Positions 17,889-26,560 of a stretch of DNA of 64,000 nucleotides are shown here, in pieces. This stretch comes from Gaetbulibacter_A aestuarii. Lineage in GTDB: Bacteria; Bacteroidota; Bacteroidia; Flavobacteriales; Flavobacteriaceae. The stretch spans positions 620,001 through 684,000 of the forward strand of contig NZ_BAABAY010000001.1 of assembly GCF_039537665.1 (NCBI RefSeq), read 5' to 3'. Each line of letters opens with the position of its first letter. Positions within the stretch are counted from its first letter, which is position 1. The position numbers and the translations under genes are program-made. Below the pieces are notes generated by a model that worked only from the letters and a program-made list of their open reading frames with translations, ran no database searches and was not told where the DNA came from.

Positions 17889-18968
17889 ATGAGCGCACTA
17901 ATTTTTTGGGCTTTCCTTTCTATTTTCTTTTCTTTTTTATGCTCCATACTGGAAGCTGTTCTATTGAGTGTCACACCAACATTCATTAATGTTAAAAAAG
18001 AAGAAGGTAAACACTATGCAACCACCCTGGAATCCCTGAAAAAGGATGTGGATAAACCACTTATTGCCATACTTACCCTGAATACGATTGCGCACACCGT
18101 AGGTGCTATGATGGTGGGAATTCAGGCGGAAGAATTACCGTATAAAATAGAGATTCTTGGCTTCAATACCGTTGGTGTTGTTTCAGCGATCATGACCTTA
18201 TTGATCTTGATCGCTTCAGAGATTATCCCGAAAACCATAGGAGCCAAATACTGGAAAGCATTAGCAAATTTTGCTTCAACAGCGATTTCAATACTGATTT
18301 TTCCTTTACGTTGGACAGGCATTTTATGGCTTTTACAACTCTTTACAAAACTGATTGGCGGAAGTAGTCACGGTAGTGTTTTGAGTCGTGAAAGTTTTAT
18401 GGCCATGACCGATGCTGCACATAAAGAGGGCGTGTTCAAGGAAAATGAAAGTAAGATCATTAAAAACCTGCTCACCTTCAAAAAGGTGTTTGCAAAAGAC
18501 ATCATGACCCCGAGACCGGTTATGAAAATTGAAGATCAAAATACAACAGTTGCTGACTTTTTTGAAAAAAATATGAATCTTCGATTTTCCAGAATTCCTA
18601 TTTATGCCAAACAAGAGGACGATATTACAGGTCTGGTTTTAAAGGATGAAATTTTTAAGGAAATGGCTTTGGATAACGGTGATAAAAAACTAGTGGATTT
18701 AAAACGTCCCATTATCATTGTTGTGCGCAACCTACCCATTCCGAAATTATTCGATAAACTGGTAGAGACCAGAAACCACATGGCTTTGGTTGTGGATGAA
18801 TACGGTTCGGTAAGTGGATTGGTAACCATGGAAGATGTTATTGAAACCCTACTTGGCCTGGAAATTATGGATGAGAGTGATAACGTTTCCGATTTACAAT
18901 ATCTGGCGCGAAAAAGCTGGGAATCACGGGCTAAAAAACTAGGAATTTATGACAACTCAAATTCTTAA
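17889..18968 (+). CDS. CNNM (DUF21) membrane protein with CBS pair
   Basis: 359 aa. An N-terminal CNNM transmembrane domain (about residues 1-160, four helices) is followed by two CBS repeats (about 200-330), seen in AKDIMTPRPVMKI and NHMALVVDEYGSVSGLVTMEDVIETLLG. The protein stops soon after the CBS pair and so lacks the C-terminal CorC_HlyC domain of longer relatives. Members take part in Mg2+ or Co2+ transport or resistance; older labels call them hemolysins. The ogt gene starts 6 bases later. Confidence 0.88.
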   Translation: MSALIFWAFLSIFFSFLCSILEAVLLSVTPTFINVKKEEGKHYATTLESLKKDVDKPLIAILTLNTIAHTVGAMMVGIQAEELPYKIEILGFNTVGVVSAIMTLLILIASEIIPKTIGAKYWKALANFASTAISILIFPLRWTGILWLLQLFTKLIGGSSHGSVLSRESFMAMTDAAHKEGVFKENESKIIKNLLTFKKVFAKDIMTPRPVMKIEDQNTTVADFFEKNMNLRFSRIPIYAKQEDDITGLVLKDEIFKEMALDNGDKKLVDLKRPIIIVVRNLPIPKLFDKLVETRNHMALVVDEYGSVSGLVTMEDVIETLLGLEIMDESDNVSDLQYLARKSWESRAKKLGIYDNSNS

Positions 18969-18974
18969 AAGTTC

Positions 18975-19448
18975 ATGACGGCCTGCATCATTAAAACGCC
19001 ACTAGGTTTCACTAAAATAGAAGGCGATGCAGAGGGTATTTCGGCCATAACGGTGCTTAATTCAGAGGAAAAAATTACCGATATTATTCCTGAGGAACTC
19101 GAAGATTGCGCCATACAACTTCAAGAATATTTTGAAGGAACCCGGACGCAATTCGACCTTAAACTAAATCCGTCAGGAACCGATTTTCAAAAACGTGTTT
19201 GGGATAAATTACTTGAGATTCCCTTCGGCAAAACCATTTCCTATTTAGATTTGTCTAAACAATTGGGCGACGTTAAAGCCATTCGTGCTGTGGCCAGTGC
19301 CAATGGCAAAAATCCACTTTGGATCGTAGTGCCCTGTCATCGCGTTATTGGAAGTGATGGGAGCTTAACCGGTTATGCCGGAGGCATCCATCGGAAACAA
19401 TGGCTATTGGAACATGAAAGTCCCTATAAACAGCAAAGCCTGTTTTAA
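18975..19448 (+). CDS. ogt: Methylated-DNA-[protein]-cysteine S-methyltransferase
   Basis: 157 aa. The suicide active site is IVVPCHRVIG with acceptor Cys121, preceded by the helix-turn-helix region RAVASANGKNP. It repairs O6-alkylguanine by moving the alkyl group to itself. The short length means it has no AdaA-type regulatory domain. It is coupled to the CNNM gene with a 6-base gap, an arrangement with no obvious functional link. Confidence 0.93.
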   Translation: MTACIIKTPLGFTKIEGDAEGISAITVLNSEEKITDIIPEELEDCAIQLQEYFEGTRTQFDLKLNPSGTDFQKRVWDKLLEIPFGKTISYLDLSKQLGDVKAIRAVASANGKNPLWIVVPCHRVIGSDGSLTGYAGGIHRKQWLLEHESPYKQQSLF

Positions 19449-19545
19449 AATCTTCAACAGTTCTTCAACTTAAAACCATTCAAAAAACAAAGGTTTTTAA
19501 GCGATTTATTTCCTATATTTAATTTCTCTAAACTAAACTTGCCTA

Positions 19546-21993
19546 ATGAAATATTTCAAATTTATTCTGGCCTTCATCATAGCTTTTGGCATTTTTTATG
19601 CCTTAAATAATCCTTTAGGCTCTGCCCCGGTATTGGGTGCTTTTTTTAATCCAAACCAAGGTTTTTGGCAAAACGATAAAACAACAAATGTTTCGGGAAA
19701 TTTAGATCTGCCTGGTCTAAAAGAACCGGTAACCGTGTTTTACGACAAGCATTTAATTCCGCATGTTTTTGCCCAAAATGATACCGATCTCTACCGATCA
19801 CAAGGATACATTACGGCGCAACACCGCTTGTGGCAAATGGAATTTCAAACCTTTGCATCGGCCGGGCGCTTAGCTGAAATTGTAGGCGAAAAAGCTGTCC
19901 CATTCGATCGCATGCAACGCCGGAAAGGTTTAGGTTACGGTGCTGAAAAAGCTTTGGAACGCATTAAAAAAGACCCTGAGATTTTGGGATATCTTGAAGC
20001 TTATCGCGATGGTGTAAACCGTTATATTCAAACCTTAAATCCTAAAGATTGTCCTATAGAATACAAATTACTGGGTTACGCTCCGGAACCGTGGACCCTT
20101 GAAAAAACCACTTTACTGTTCATGTATATGACAGACGACCTTTGTGGTTACAGCAATGATTTTACTTATACACATTTACTCAAAAAATTTGGTGAGAATA
20201 GATTCAATAAGATGTTCCCGGATTTTTATGATATCATAGATCCTGTAATTCCTGTGGAAACCGATTGGAGTTATATCGATACACCAATCACCGAAATTCC
20301 GCAGTCTCAAATACCCCAGGATTCCATTGTTGAAACCATGGAAGATCCGAATCCCTCTAACGGTAGTAATAACTGGGCGGTCTCCGGCACAAAATCCTAT
20401 TCGGGTCACCCCATCCTGGCTAACGACCCACACCTGGGATTGAACTTGCCATCGATCTGGTACGTGATGCAACTGGCAACACCAGAACATAACAGTTTTG
20501 GAGCAACCTTGCCCGGTGCCATGGGCGTTGTTTCAGGTTTTAATACCCATATTGCCTGGGGAGAAACCAATGCCACGCGTGATGTTAAGGACTGGTATAA
20601 AACCACATTTAAAGATGCCTCCAGAACTGAATATAAATACGGCGACAGTTGGCGCAAGACCAAAATACGCTTGGAGAACATCAAAATAAAAGGTAAAGAA
20701 ACTTACGTGGATACGGTACTTTATACCCATGAAGGTCCGGTGAGTTACGATTATAATTATAAAGGCACTCAAAAAACCGTAGGTTATGCCATGAAATGGA
20801 CAGGCCATATGGGAGGTAATGAACAACGCACTATTTTAGAACTTAACGAGGCCAAAAATTACGATGATTATGTAAGTGCCCTAAAACACTGGGTGGCTCC
20901 GGCACAAAATTTTGTGTTTGCTTCCACGGAAGGTGATATTGCCTTATGGATTCAGGGGCTTTTCGCTAATAAATGGAAGGGACAAGGAAAATTTCTGATG
21001 GACGGCAGTAATCCGGATAATGAATGGCAGAGTTTTATTCCGCAGGAATTCAACGCTAAAACGAAGAATCCCGAGCGCGGTTTTGTGAGTTCTGCAAATC
21101 AGCATCCGGTAGATCAACAATATCCTTATTATGTGTTTAACGATCATTTTGAAGCCTATCGGAATCGGGTCATCAATGATTTTTTCCGGTCGAAAGACCA
21201 TGTGACCATTCAGGATTTTAAAGATTTGCAGAACAATGTTTTCAATTTGAAAGCTTCGGAACTTTTGCCTTACATTTTTGAACACATGGATACTTCTACT
21301 TTAAATCCTGAAGAAACTGAGTTTTACAATCAAATAAAAGACTGGGATTTCAACAATACGATAGATTCACACGCCGCAACCATCTGGGAAGTGTGGTGGC
21401 CCAATCTATTCAACATAACCTGGGATGATGTAGATTGGGAAGATGCTTTGAAGAAAAAACCAGATTCTAAGAGTAAAGATTATTTTAAACGAACGCTTCA
21501 TTATCAAACCATTTATTTATTGAAAAACGATCCGGATAGTGCGATTATGGATCTTGTAAATACCCCTGAAAAAGAAACCTCATCTGATCTGTTCTTGATC
21601 TCATTCAAAGAAACTGTAAAGCAAATAAAAGACTGGGAAGCGGAAAACGGCGATGATGCCTGGGGAAAATATAAGGGTACCTACGTAGGGCACTTACTTC
21701 AAGCCTTACCTGCATTTTCACGTTTTGATATCCCCGTTGGCGGGGACAGAAATACGGTGAATGCTGCAGACACAAATCACGGACCTTCATGGCGCATGAT
21801 CGTGGAAATGACCTCTCCACCAACCGCACTTGGAATCTACCCCGGCGGTCAATCAGGGAATCCCGGAAGTCCGTATTACGATAATTTTATCGACGACTGG
21901 GCCGCTGGAAATTATTTAAATCTCGACTTTATGCAAAGCGCGACATCCGATGATGAAACCATGAGCACACAAACCTTAAATCCAACACCATGA
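19546..21993 (+). CDS. Penicillin acylase family protein (Ntn hydrolase)
   Basis: 815 aa. An N-terminal hydrophobic segment (residues about 5-20) targets it to the envelope. The precursor organisation is alpha chain, linker and beta chain; the beta chain would start at Ser274 in NGSNNWAVSG, the autocleavage nucleophile. Further landmarks are NDPHLGLNLPSIWY and GVVSGFNTHIAWGETN. Family members cleave amides such as beta-lactam side chains or acyl-homoserine lactones; the true substrate cannot be told. Its stop overlaps the next start (ATGA), so the two are coupled. Confidence 0.92.
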   Translation: MKYFKFILAFIIAFGIFYALNNPLGSAPVLGAFFNPNQGFWQNDKTTNVSGNLDLPGLKEPVTVFYDKHLIPHVFAQNDTDLYRSQGYITAQHRLWQMEFQTFASAGRLAEIVGEKAVPFDRMQRRKGLGYGAEKALERIKKDPEILGYLEAYRDGVNRYIQTLNPKDCPIEYKLLGYAPEPWTLEKTTLLFMYMTDDLCGYSNDFTYTHLLKKFGENRFNKMFPDFYDIIDPVIPVETDWSYIDTPITEIPQSQIPQDSIVETMEDPNPSNGSNNWAVSGTKSYSGHPILANDPHLGLNLPSIWYVMQLATPEHNSFGATLPGAMGVVSGFNTHIAWGETNATRDVKDWYKTTFKDASRTEYKYGDSWRKTKIRLENIKIKGKETYVDTVLYTHEGPVSYDYNYKGTQKTVGYAMKWTGHMGGNEQRTILELNEAKNYDDYVSALKHWVAPAQNFVFASTEGDIALWIQGLFANKWKGQGKFLMDGSNPDNEWQSFIPQEFNAKTKNPERGFVSSANQHPVDQQYPYYVFNDHFEAYRNRVINDFFRSKDHVTIQDFKDLQNNVFNLKASELLPYIFEHMDTSTLNPEETEFYNQIKDWDFNNTIDSHAATIWEVWWPNLFNITWDDVDWEDALKKKPDSKSKDYFKRTLHYQTIYLLKNDPDSAIMDLVNTPEKETSSDLFLISFKETVKQIKDWEAENGDDAWGKYKGTYVGHLLQALPAFSRFDIPVGGDRNTVNAADTNHGPSWRMIVEMTSPPTALGIYPGGQSGNPGSPYYDNFIDDWAAGNYLNLDFMQSATSDDETMSTQTLNPTP

Positions 21994-22349
21994 AACGAAC
22001 GCTGGTCCACTTTATATTAGTTATTGTTATTGCCATCATTTTAGGGCCATTTTTTCCATGGTGGTCTGTTATGCTTGCAGGATTTTTATCAGGATTGTTT
22101 ATGCCATTGAAAAAAGCAGCAGTGTTTTTTATTCCCTTCCTCGCTATTGCTTTGCTATGGATGATTCAGGCTTTTATTATAAGCAGCGCTAATGATTTTA
22201 CCTTGGCAAAGAAAATTGCGGTATTATTTCCGTTAGGTGGTAACCCCTATCTCCTAATTTTAGTGACGGGAATTGTAGGTGGATTGGCAGCCGGAGTAGC
22301 CGGAATTTTAGGCAAGCAATGCCATGCTGTTTTCATTTCAAAAACATAG
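21990..22349 (+). CDS. Small integral membrane protein (119 aa)
   Basis: Three to four hydrophobic helices fill the protein (VHFILVIVIAIILGPFF, FFIPFLAIALLWMI, and the C-terminal ILVTGIVGGLAAGVAGILG). It begins inside the last codons of the penicillin acylase gene, which implies translational coupling. There is no known motif. It may be an assembly or membrane partner of the acylase, but that rests on position only. Confidence 0.7.
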   Translation: MKRTLVHFILVIVIAIILGPFFPWWSVMLAGFLSGLFMPLKKAAVFFIPFLAIALLWMIQAFIISSANDFTLAKKIAVLFPLGGNPYLLILVTGIVGGLAAGVAGILGKQCHAVFISKT

Positions 22350-22360
22350 ATCCCAAACCT

Positions 22361-23074
22361 ATGATTACCAAACTTAATCTCGAAAATATTTTATTTCTGG
22401 ATATTGAAACCGTTCCTGAAACCGAACATTTTTCAGATCTGGATGAAACAAAACAGCTCCTTTGGGAACATAAATCGCAATACCAGCGAAAGGAAGATTT
22501 TACGGCTGAGGAATTTTATGATCGTGCGGGTATTTGGGCCGAGTTTGGAAAGATCATTTGTATTTCCGTAGGGTATTTCAATATTTTGAACGACAAAAAA
22601 ACCTTTCGGGTAACTACATTTCATGGTAATGAAGATATCATTTTAAAGGATTTTAAAAATTTACTGGACACCCATTTTTTCAGAGCGAATCATTTGCTTT
22701 GTGCTCATAACGGTAAAGAATTCGATTTTCCATACATTGCACGACGGATGATCATTCACGGTGTTGAATTACCGGATAAACTTAATTTGTTTGGCAAAAA
22801 ACCCTGGGAAGTACCGCATTTAGATACCCTGGAATTGTGGAAATTTGGTGATTACAAAAATTACACCTCGTTAAAATTACTCACCAATGTTTTAGGGGTA
22901 CCGTCACCTAAAGATGATATTGACGGCAGTGAGGTTTATAGAGTATATTACGAGGAAAAAAACATAGACCGCATTATTAATTATTGCGAAAAAGATACCA
23001 TTGCTGTAGCTCAAATATTATTGCGCTTGCGTGGTGAAGAATTATTAGACGAAGAGGACATCATTCATAAATAA
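22361..23074 (+). CDS. 3'-5' exonuclease of the PolB-like DnaQ superfamily
   Basis: 237 aa from ATG 22361, 11 bases after the previous stop; a longer frame from 22319 would overlap that gene with unrelated residues, so I reject it. The DnaQ-fold motifs are ILFLDIETVPE (Exo I, Asp14 and Glu16), LCAHNGKEFDFPYIARR (Exo II) and NYCEKDTIAVAQI (Exo III with the last Asp). It resembles the stand-alone exonuclease domain of family B DNA polymerases. Probably a DNA repair or processing nuclease. The ABC ATPase gene starts on the next base. Confidence 0.88.
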   Translation: MITKLNLENILFLDIETVPETEHFSDLDETKQLLWEHKSQYQRKEDFTAEEFYDRAGIWAEFGKIICISVGYFNILNDKKTFRVTTFHGNEDIILKDFKNLLDTHFFRANHLLCAHNGKEFDFPYIARRMIIHGVELPDKLNLFGKKPWEVPHLDTLELWKFGDYKNYTSLKLLTNVLGVPSPKDDIDGSEVYRVYYEEKNIDRIINYCEKDTIAVAQILLRLRGEELLDEEDIIHK

Positions 23075-24754
23075 ATGGCGGAAAAACCCTTATTAAAAGT
23101 TGAAAATTTATCGGTAGCCTTTGGTGAAAATACAGTGGTGACCAATATTTCTTATGACTTATTTCAGAACGAAATTTTAGGAATTGTAGGTGAATCAGGG
23201 TCGGGAAAATCGGTGTCGTCATTAGCCATTTTGGGTTTGCTTCCAAAACGTATTTCTAAAATTACTTCCGGAAAAATTTTGTTTCGCGAAGACGATCTTA
23301 TTTTACTTCCGGAAAAACGTTTTCAGGATATTCGCGGGAAAAAGATCGCTATAATCTTTCAGGAACCAATGAGTTCCTTAAACCCATCCATGACCTGCGG
23401 AAAGCAAGTTCAGGAAATGTTATTGGAGCACACCAATCTTTCTAAAAAAGAAGCTCAGGAAGAGACCCTTTCTTTATTTGAAAAAGTAAAACTCCCGGAA
23501 GTTAGGAATACCTATAACAAATATCCACATGAAATTTCCGGTGGCCAGAAACAACGTGTGATGATCGCGATGGCTATTGCCTGTAAGCCCGATATTTTGA
23601 TCGCCGATGAACCAACAACCGCCCTGGATGTTACTGTTCAGGCAGAGATCATTAATTTATTGAAGCGCCTTCAGAAAGAAACCAAAATGAGCATCATTTT
23701 TATTACCCATGACCTCGCGCTTATTTCTGAGATCGCCCAGCGGGTACTGGTGATGTACAAAGGCGCTATTGTTGAAGCAGGTTCTGTAGAAGCAATATTT
23801 AAAACGCCGCAGCATAATTACACAAAAGCATTAATCAATTCGAGGCCTTCGCTGGATGTTCGCCTGAAAACACTTCCAACGATTCAGGACTACCTCAGCG
23901 GTACCACCTCAAAAGCAACAGTGACAAAGAAAGAACGTGAAAAGAATCATAAAGCTTTATATAGCCAACCACCATTACTGGAAGTTATTAATGTTGAAAA
24001 AACCTATTTTTCAAAATCCGGTTGGTTCTCAAAACCACATGGTTTTAAGGCGGTAGACCAGGTGAGTTTTAAATTATATGAAGGTGAAACTTTAGGTCTG
24101 GTAGGAGAATCCGGTTGTGGAAAATCGACCCTTGGCAATGCTATTTTACAACTGGATAAAGCCACAAAAGGTGCCATTCTTTATAAGGGTGAAGATATTA
24201 CCAAACTTGGAAAAAAAGCTACCAGAGATCTACGAAAAGACATTCAAATAATCTTTCAGGATCCTTACTCTTCTTTAAACCCAAGAATCCCAATTGGGAA
24301 AGCGATTATGGAACCCATGCAGGTTCATAAATTGTATAACTCAGATCAGGAGCGTAAAGAAAAAACTATTGAAATTCTGGATCGTGTGGGTTTATCAGAA
24401 GCCTATTTTGATCGGTATCCGCACGAGTTTTCCGGAGGCCAGCGCCAACGGATCGGTATTGCCAGGACTATCGCTTTGCAGCCTAAATTGATCGTATGTG
24501 ACGAATCTGTTTCGGCTCTGGATATTTCCGTACAAGCTCAAGTTCTTAATTTGCTGAATGAATTAAAGGAAAGCTTTGGCTTTACATACATTTTTATTTC
24601 ACACGATCTTGCCGTTGTAAAATATATGAGTGACCAGTTACTGGTGATGAATAAAGGGAAAATCGAGGAAATTGGTGATGCCGATGATATATATTCGGCG
24701 CCTCAAAAAGATTACACCAAAAAATTAATTCATGCTATACCCAAAGGGTTATAG
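23075..24754 (+). CDS. Two-domain peptide ABC transporter ATPase (DppD-DppF type fusion)
   Basis: 559 aa with two complete nucleotide-binding domains. The first has GESGSGKSVSS, ISGGQKQR and ILIADEPTTALD. The second has GESGCGKSTLG, FSGGQRQRIGI and LIVCDESVSALD. Sequence style is that of the oligopeptide/dipeptide (and YejF-like) importers, where two ATPases energise a pair of permeases. No permease or binding protein is adjacent, so the partners are elsewhere. A hairpin overlaps its 3' end. Confidence 0.92.
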   Translation: MAEKPLLKVENLSVAFGENTVVTNISYDLFQNEILGIVGESGSGKSVSSLAILGLLPKRISKITSGKILFREDDLILLPEKRFQDIRGKKIAIIFQEPMSSLNPSMTCGKQVQEMLLEHTNLSKKEAQEETLSLFEKVKLPEVRNTYNKYPHEISGGQKQRVMIAMAIACKPDILIADEPTTALDVTVQAEIINLLKRLQKETKMSIIFITHDLALISEIAQRVLVMYKGAIVEAGSVEAIFKTPQHNYTKALINSRPSLDVRLKTLPTIQDYLSGTTSKATVTKKEREKNHKALYSQPPLLEVINVEKTYFSKSGWFSKPHGFKAVDQVSFKLYEGETLGLVGESGCGKSTLGNAILQLDKATKGAILYKGEDITKLGKKATRDLRKDIQIIFQDPYSSLNPRIPIGKAIMEPMQVHKLYNSDQERKEKTIEILDRVGLSEAYFDRYPHEFSGGQRQRIGIARTIALQPKLIVCDESVSALDISVQAQVLNLLNELKESFGFTYIFISHDLAVVKYMSDQLLVMNKGKIEEIGDADDIYSAPQKDYTKKLIHAIPKGL

Positions 24755-24758
24755 CATG
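24731..24758 (+). terminator. Hairpin across the ABC ATPase stop codon
   Basis: CATGCTATACCC (24731-24742) pairs with GGG-T-TATAGCATG (24746-24758): 12 pairs with one bulged T and an AAA loop. It includes the stop codon. No T-run follows, so it may stabilise the 3' end or pause transcription and not be a classical terminator. Confidence 0.45.
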
Positions 24759-24877
24759 AATATTTTCTTGGTTAAATAAATTAAACTTTTAAAAAACTGT
24801 ATGTTGTGCTTTACAGTTTCACTGAATTTACTTTCTTCTTTAGTAGGTTGTTCAGGTAGATTTGCGGCAAAATTCAT
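24749..24877 (-). CDS. Possible 42-aa peptide in the 24.8-25.0 kb spacer
   Basis: ATG at 24875-24877, stop at 24749-24751. The peptide starts MNFAANLPEQPTKEE and ends with a hydrophobic/basic helix (FFKSLIYLTKKIF). It lies in the 290-base spacer between the ABC ATPase and scoB and overlaps the ATPase end tail-to-tail. There is no double-glycine leader, lipobox or recognised domain. The rest of the spacer (24880-25045) is AT-rich and shows nothing else. Confidence 0.3.
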   Translation of the reverse strand: MNFAANLPEQPTKEESKFSETVKHNIQFFKSLIYLTKKIFML

Positions 24878-25045
24878 AAGTCTAAAATTTATGGTAGATT
24901 TGAAACAATCTATATGATTAATTGGTTAACTTGGGTGATGCTAATATCATACATTTTTTCAAAATATCAGATAAAAAACATATAAAATCGATAAAATGCA
25001 ATATTTTTTAACATTTTACCGATTTTTCAGTCTATTTTGAATGTT

Positions 25046-25699
25046 TTATAGCAGCATTTGAGGAATGTCTCCCTCAACAATTAAGGTTCCTTCTGTTGCT
25101 TTTATGATGTCTTCCACGGTAACCCCCGGCGCGCGTTCCAACAATTTGAAACCTTTTTCAGTAACTTCAATCACGGCCATATTGGTTACAATCTTTTTAA
25201 CGCAGTGTACTCCGGTTAACGGTAGTGTACATGATTTTAATAATTTAGACTCACCATGTTTGTTTGTGTGCATCATTGCCACAATAATATTTTCAGCACT
25301 GGCCACAAGATCCATAGCACCGCCCATACCTTTAACCATTTTACCGGGAATTTTCCAGTTGGCGATATCACCATTTTCAGCCACTTCCATCGCACCAAGA
25401 ATTGTAAGATCGACGTGTTGCCCGCGGATCATTGAAAAACTCATAGCGGAATCGAAAAAGCTTGCTCCGGGTAGGGTTGTGATGGTTTGCTTTCCTGCAT
25501 TTATAACATCGGCATCTTCCTCGCCTTCGTAGGGAAAAGGTCCCATACCCAGCACCCCATTTTCACTTTGAAATTCAACTTCAATATCGTCGCGTACATA
25601 GTTGGCTACCAGCGTGGGAATTCCTATTCCCAAATTAACATAAAAGCCATCTTGAACTTCTCTGGCGATGCGTTTTGCTATTCCGTTTTTATCTAACAT
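25046..25699 (-). CDS. scoB: 3-oxoacid CoA-transferase subunit B
   Basis: 217 aa. The catalytic glutamate that forms the CoA thioester is Glu46 in EFQSENGVLGMGP. VNLGIGIPTLVANY near the start is the other family mark. With subunit A encoded upstream it moves CoA from succinyl-CoA to acetoacetate, allowing ketone-body or short-chain ketoacid use. A 51-base gap holding a short palindrome separates it from scoA. Confidence 0.93.
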   Translation of the reverse strand: MLDKNGIAKRIAREVQDGFYVNLGIGIPTLVANYVRDDIEVEFQSENGVLGMGPFPYEGEEDADVINAGKQTITTLPGASFFDSAMSFSMIRGQHVDLTILGAMEVAENGDIANWKIPGKMVKGMGGAMDLVASAENIIVAMMHTNKHGESKLLKSCTLPLTGVHCVKKIVTNMAVIEVTEKGFKLLERAPGVTVEDIIKATEGTLIVEGDIPQMLL

Positions 25700-25717
25700 G
25701 TTGTTTGTTTTTTTATT

Positions 25718-25743
25718 GAGATTCCTGCCTTCGCAGGAATGAC
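25718..25743. repeat. Short interspersed palindrome, copy 1
   Basis: GAG-ATTCCTGC-CTTC-GCAGGAAT-GAC. The arms pair perfectly over eight bases (25721-25740). It lies between scoA and scoB. Related copies are at 55466, 55824 and 58892. Confidence 0.7.
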
Positions 25744-25749
25744 GTTTAA

Positions 25750-26451
25750 TTATTCTCTTGGTCTGGTGGTGCGTTGCTCTATGCGCTTTTCATATTTTTT
25801 ACCTTGGAAAATACGTTGCACAAATATGCCGGGGATATGGATATGATTGGGATCCAATTCGCCGGGTGCTACCAGTTCCTCCACCTCGGCCACTGTAATA
25901 GTTGCGGCGCCACACATATTAGGGTTAAAATTTCTGGCCGTTCCTTTAAAGATCAAATTACCGGCTTCATCACCTTTCCAGGCTTTTACAAACGCAAAAT
26001 CGGCTTTAAAGGCGTGTTCCAGAACGTACATTTTACCCTTAAATTCGCGGGTTTCTTTTCCTTCAGCCACTTCAGTTCCATAACCTGCAGGCGTAAAAAC
26101 AGCCGGTATTCCGGCTTGCGCTGCACGACAACGTTCGGCCAATGTTCCCTGTGGAATAAGCTCTACTTCCAATTCTCCTGAAAGCATCTGACGTTCGAAC
26201 TCATCATTCTCACCCACATAAGATGACACCATTTTTTTAACCTGCTTTTTTTGGAGTAACAGGCCCAGACCAAAATCGTCTACACCCGCATTATTGGAAA
26301 TACAGGTAAGGCCTTTTACGCCCAATTTTACCAAATGCGCAATGGCGTTCTCAGGGATTCCGCTAAGGCCAAAACCACCCAACATGAAAGTCATATTATC
26401 TTTAACACCTTTTAAGGCTTCTTCAACGGAAGCTACTTTTTTGTTTATCAT
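25750..26451 (-). CDS. scoA: 3-oxoacid CoA-transferase subunit A
   Basis: 233 aa. The glycine-rich CoA-binding start TFMLGGFGLSGIPENAI and the segments CISNNAGVDDFGLGLLL and FTPAGYGTEVAEGKE are typical of the alpha subunit. It forms the heteromeric SCOT enzyme with scoB downstream. It is the first gene of the pair and is preceded by the terminator of the PBP1A operon. Confidence 0.93.
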   Translation of the reverse strand: MINKKVASVEEALKGVKDNMTFMLGGFGLSGIPENAIAHLVKLGVKGLTCISNNAGVDDFGLGLLLQKKQVKKMVSSYVGENDEFERQMLSGELEVELIPQGTLAERCRAAQAGIPAVFTPAGYGTEVAEGKETREFKGKMYVLEHAFKADFAFVKAWKGDEAGNLIFKGTARNFNPNMCGAATITVAEVEELVAPGELDPNHIHIPGIFVQRIFQGKKYEKRIEQRTTRPRE

Positions 26452-26495
26452 TTTGAATTAATTGCATTTTTTACTCTCTAAAATTACGAAATAAA

Positions 26496-26523
26496 AAAGC
26501 CATTCTAAAAAAAGAATGGCTTT
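26496..26523 (-). terminator. Terminator of the ricT-gldH-PBP1A operon
   Basis: An 11-bp perfect stem, 26496-26506 with 26513-26523 (GCCATTCT/AGAATGGC core), and a 6-base loop. Read leftward it ends in TTTTTTATTT. It lies 38 bases past the PBP1A stop. Confidence 0.85.
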
Positions 26524-26560
26524 CAAATATTGAATTATACCTTATTTTTTAACGGGAATA

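Noticed and set aside
20176..21285. Antisense frames in the penicillin acylase gene
   Set aside because: The acylase frame is complete with all family motifs; the antisense frames show no motifs and reflect codon structure.
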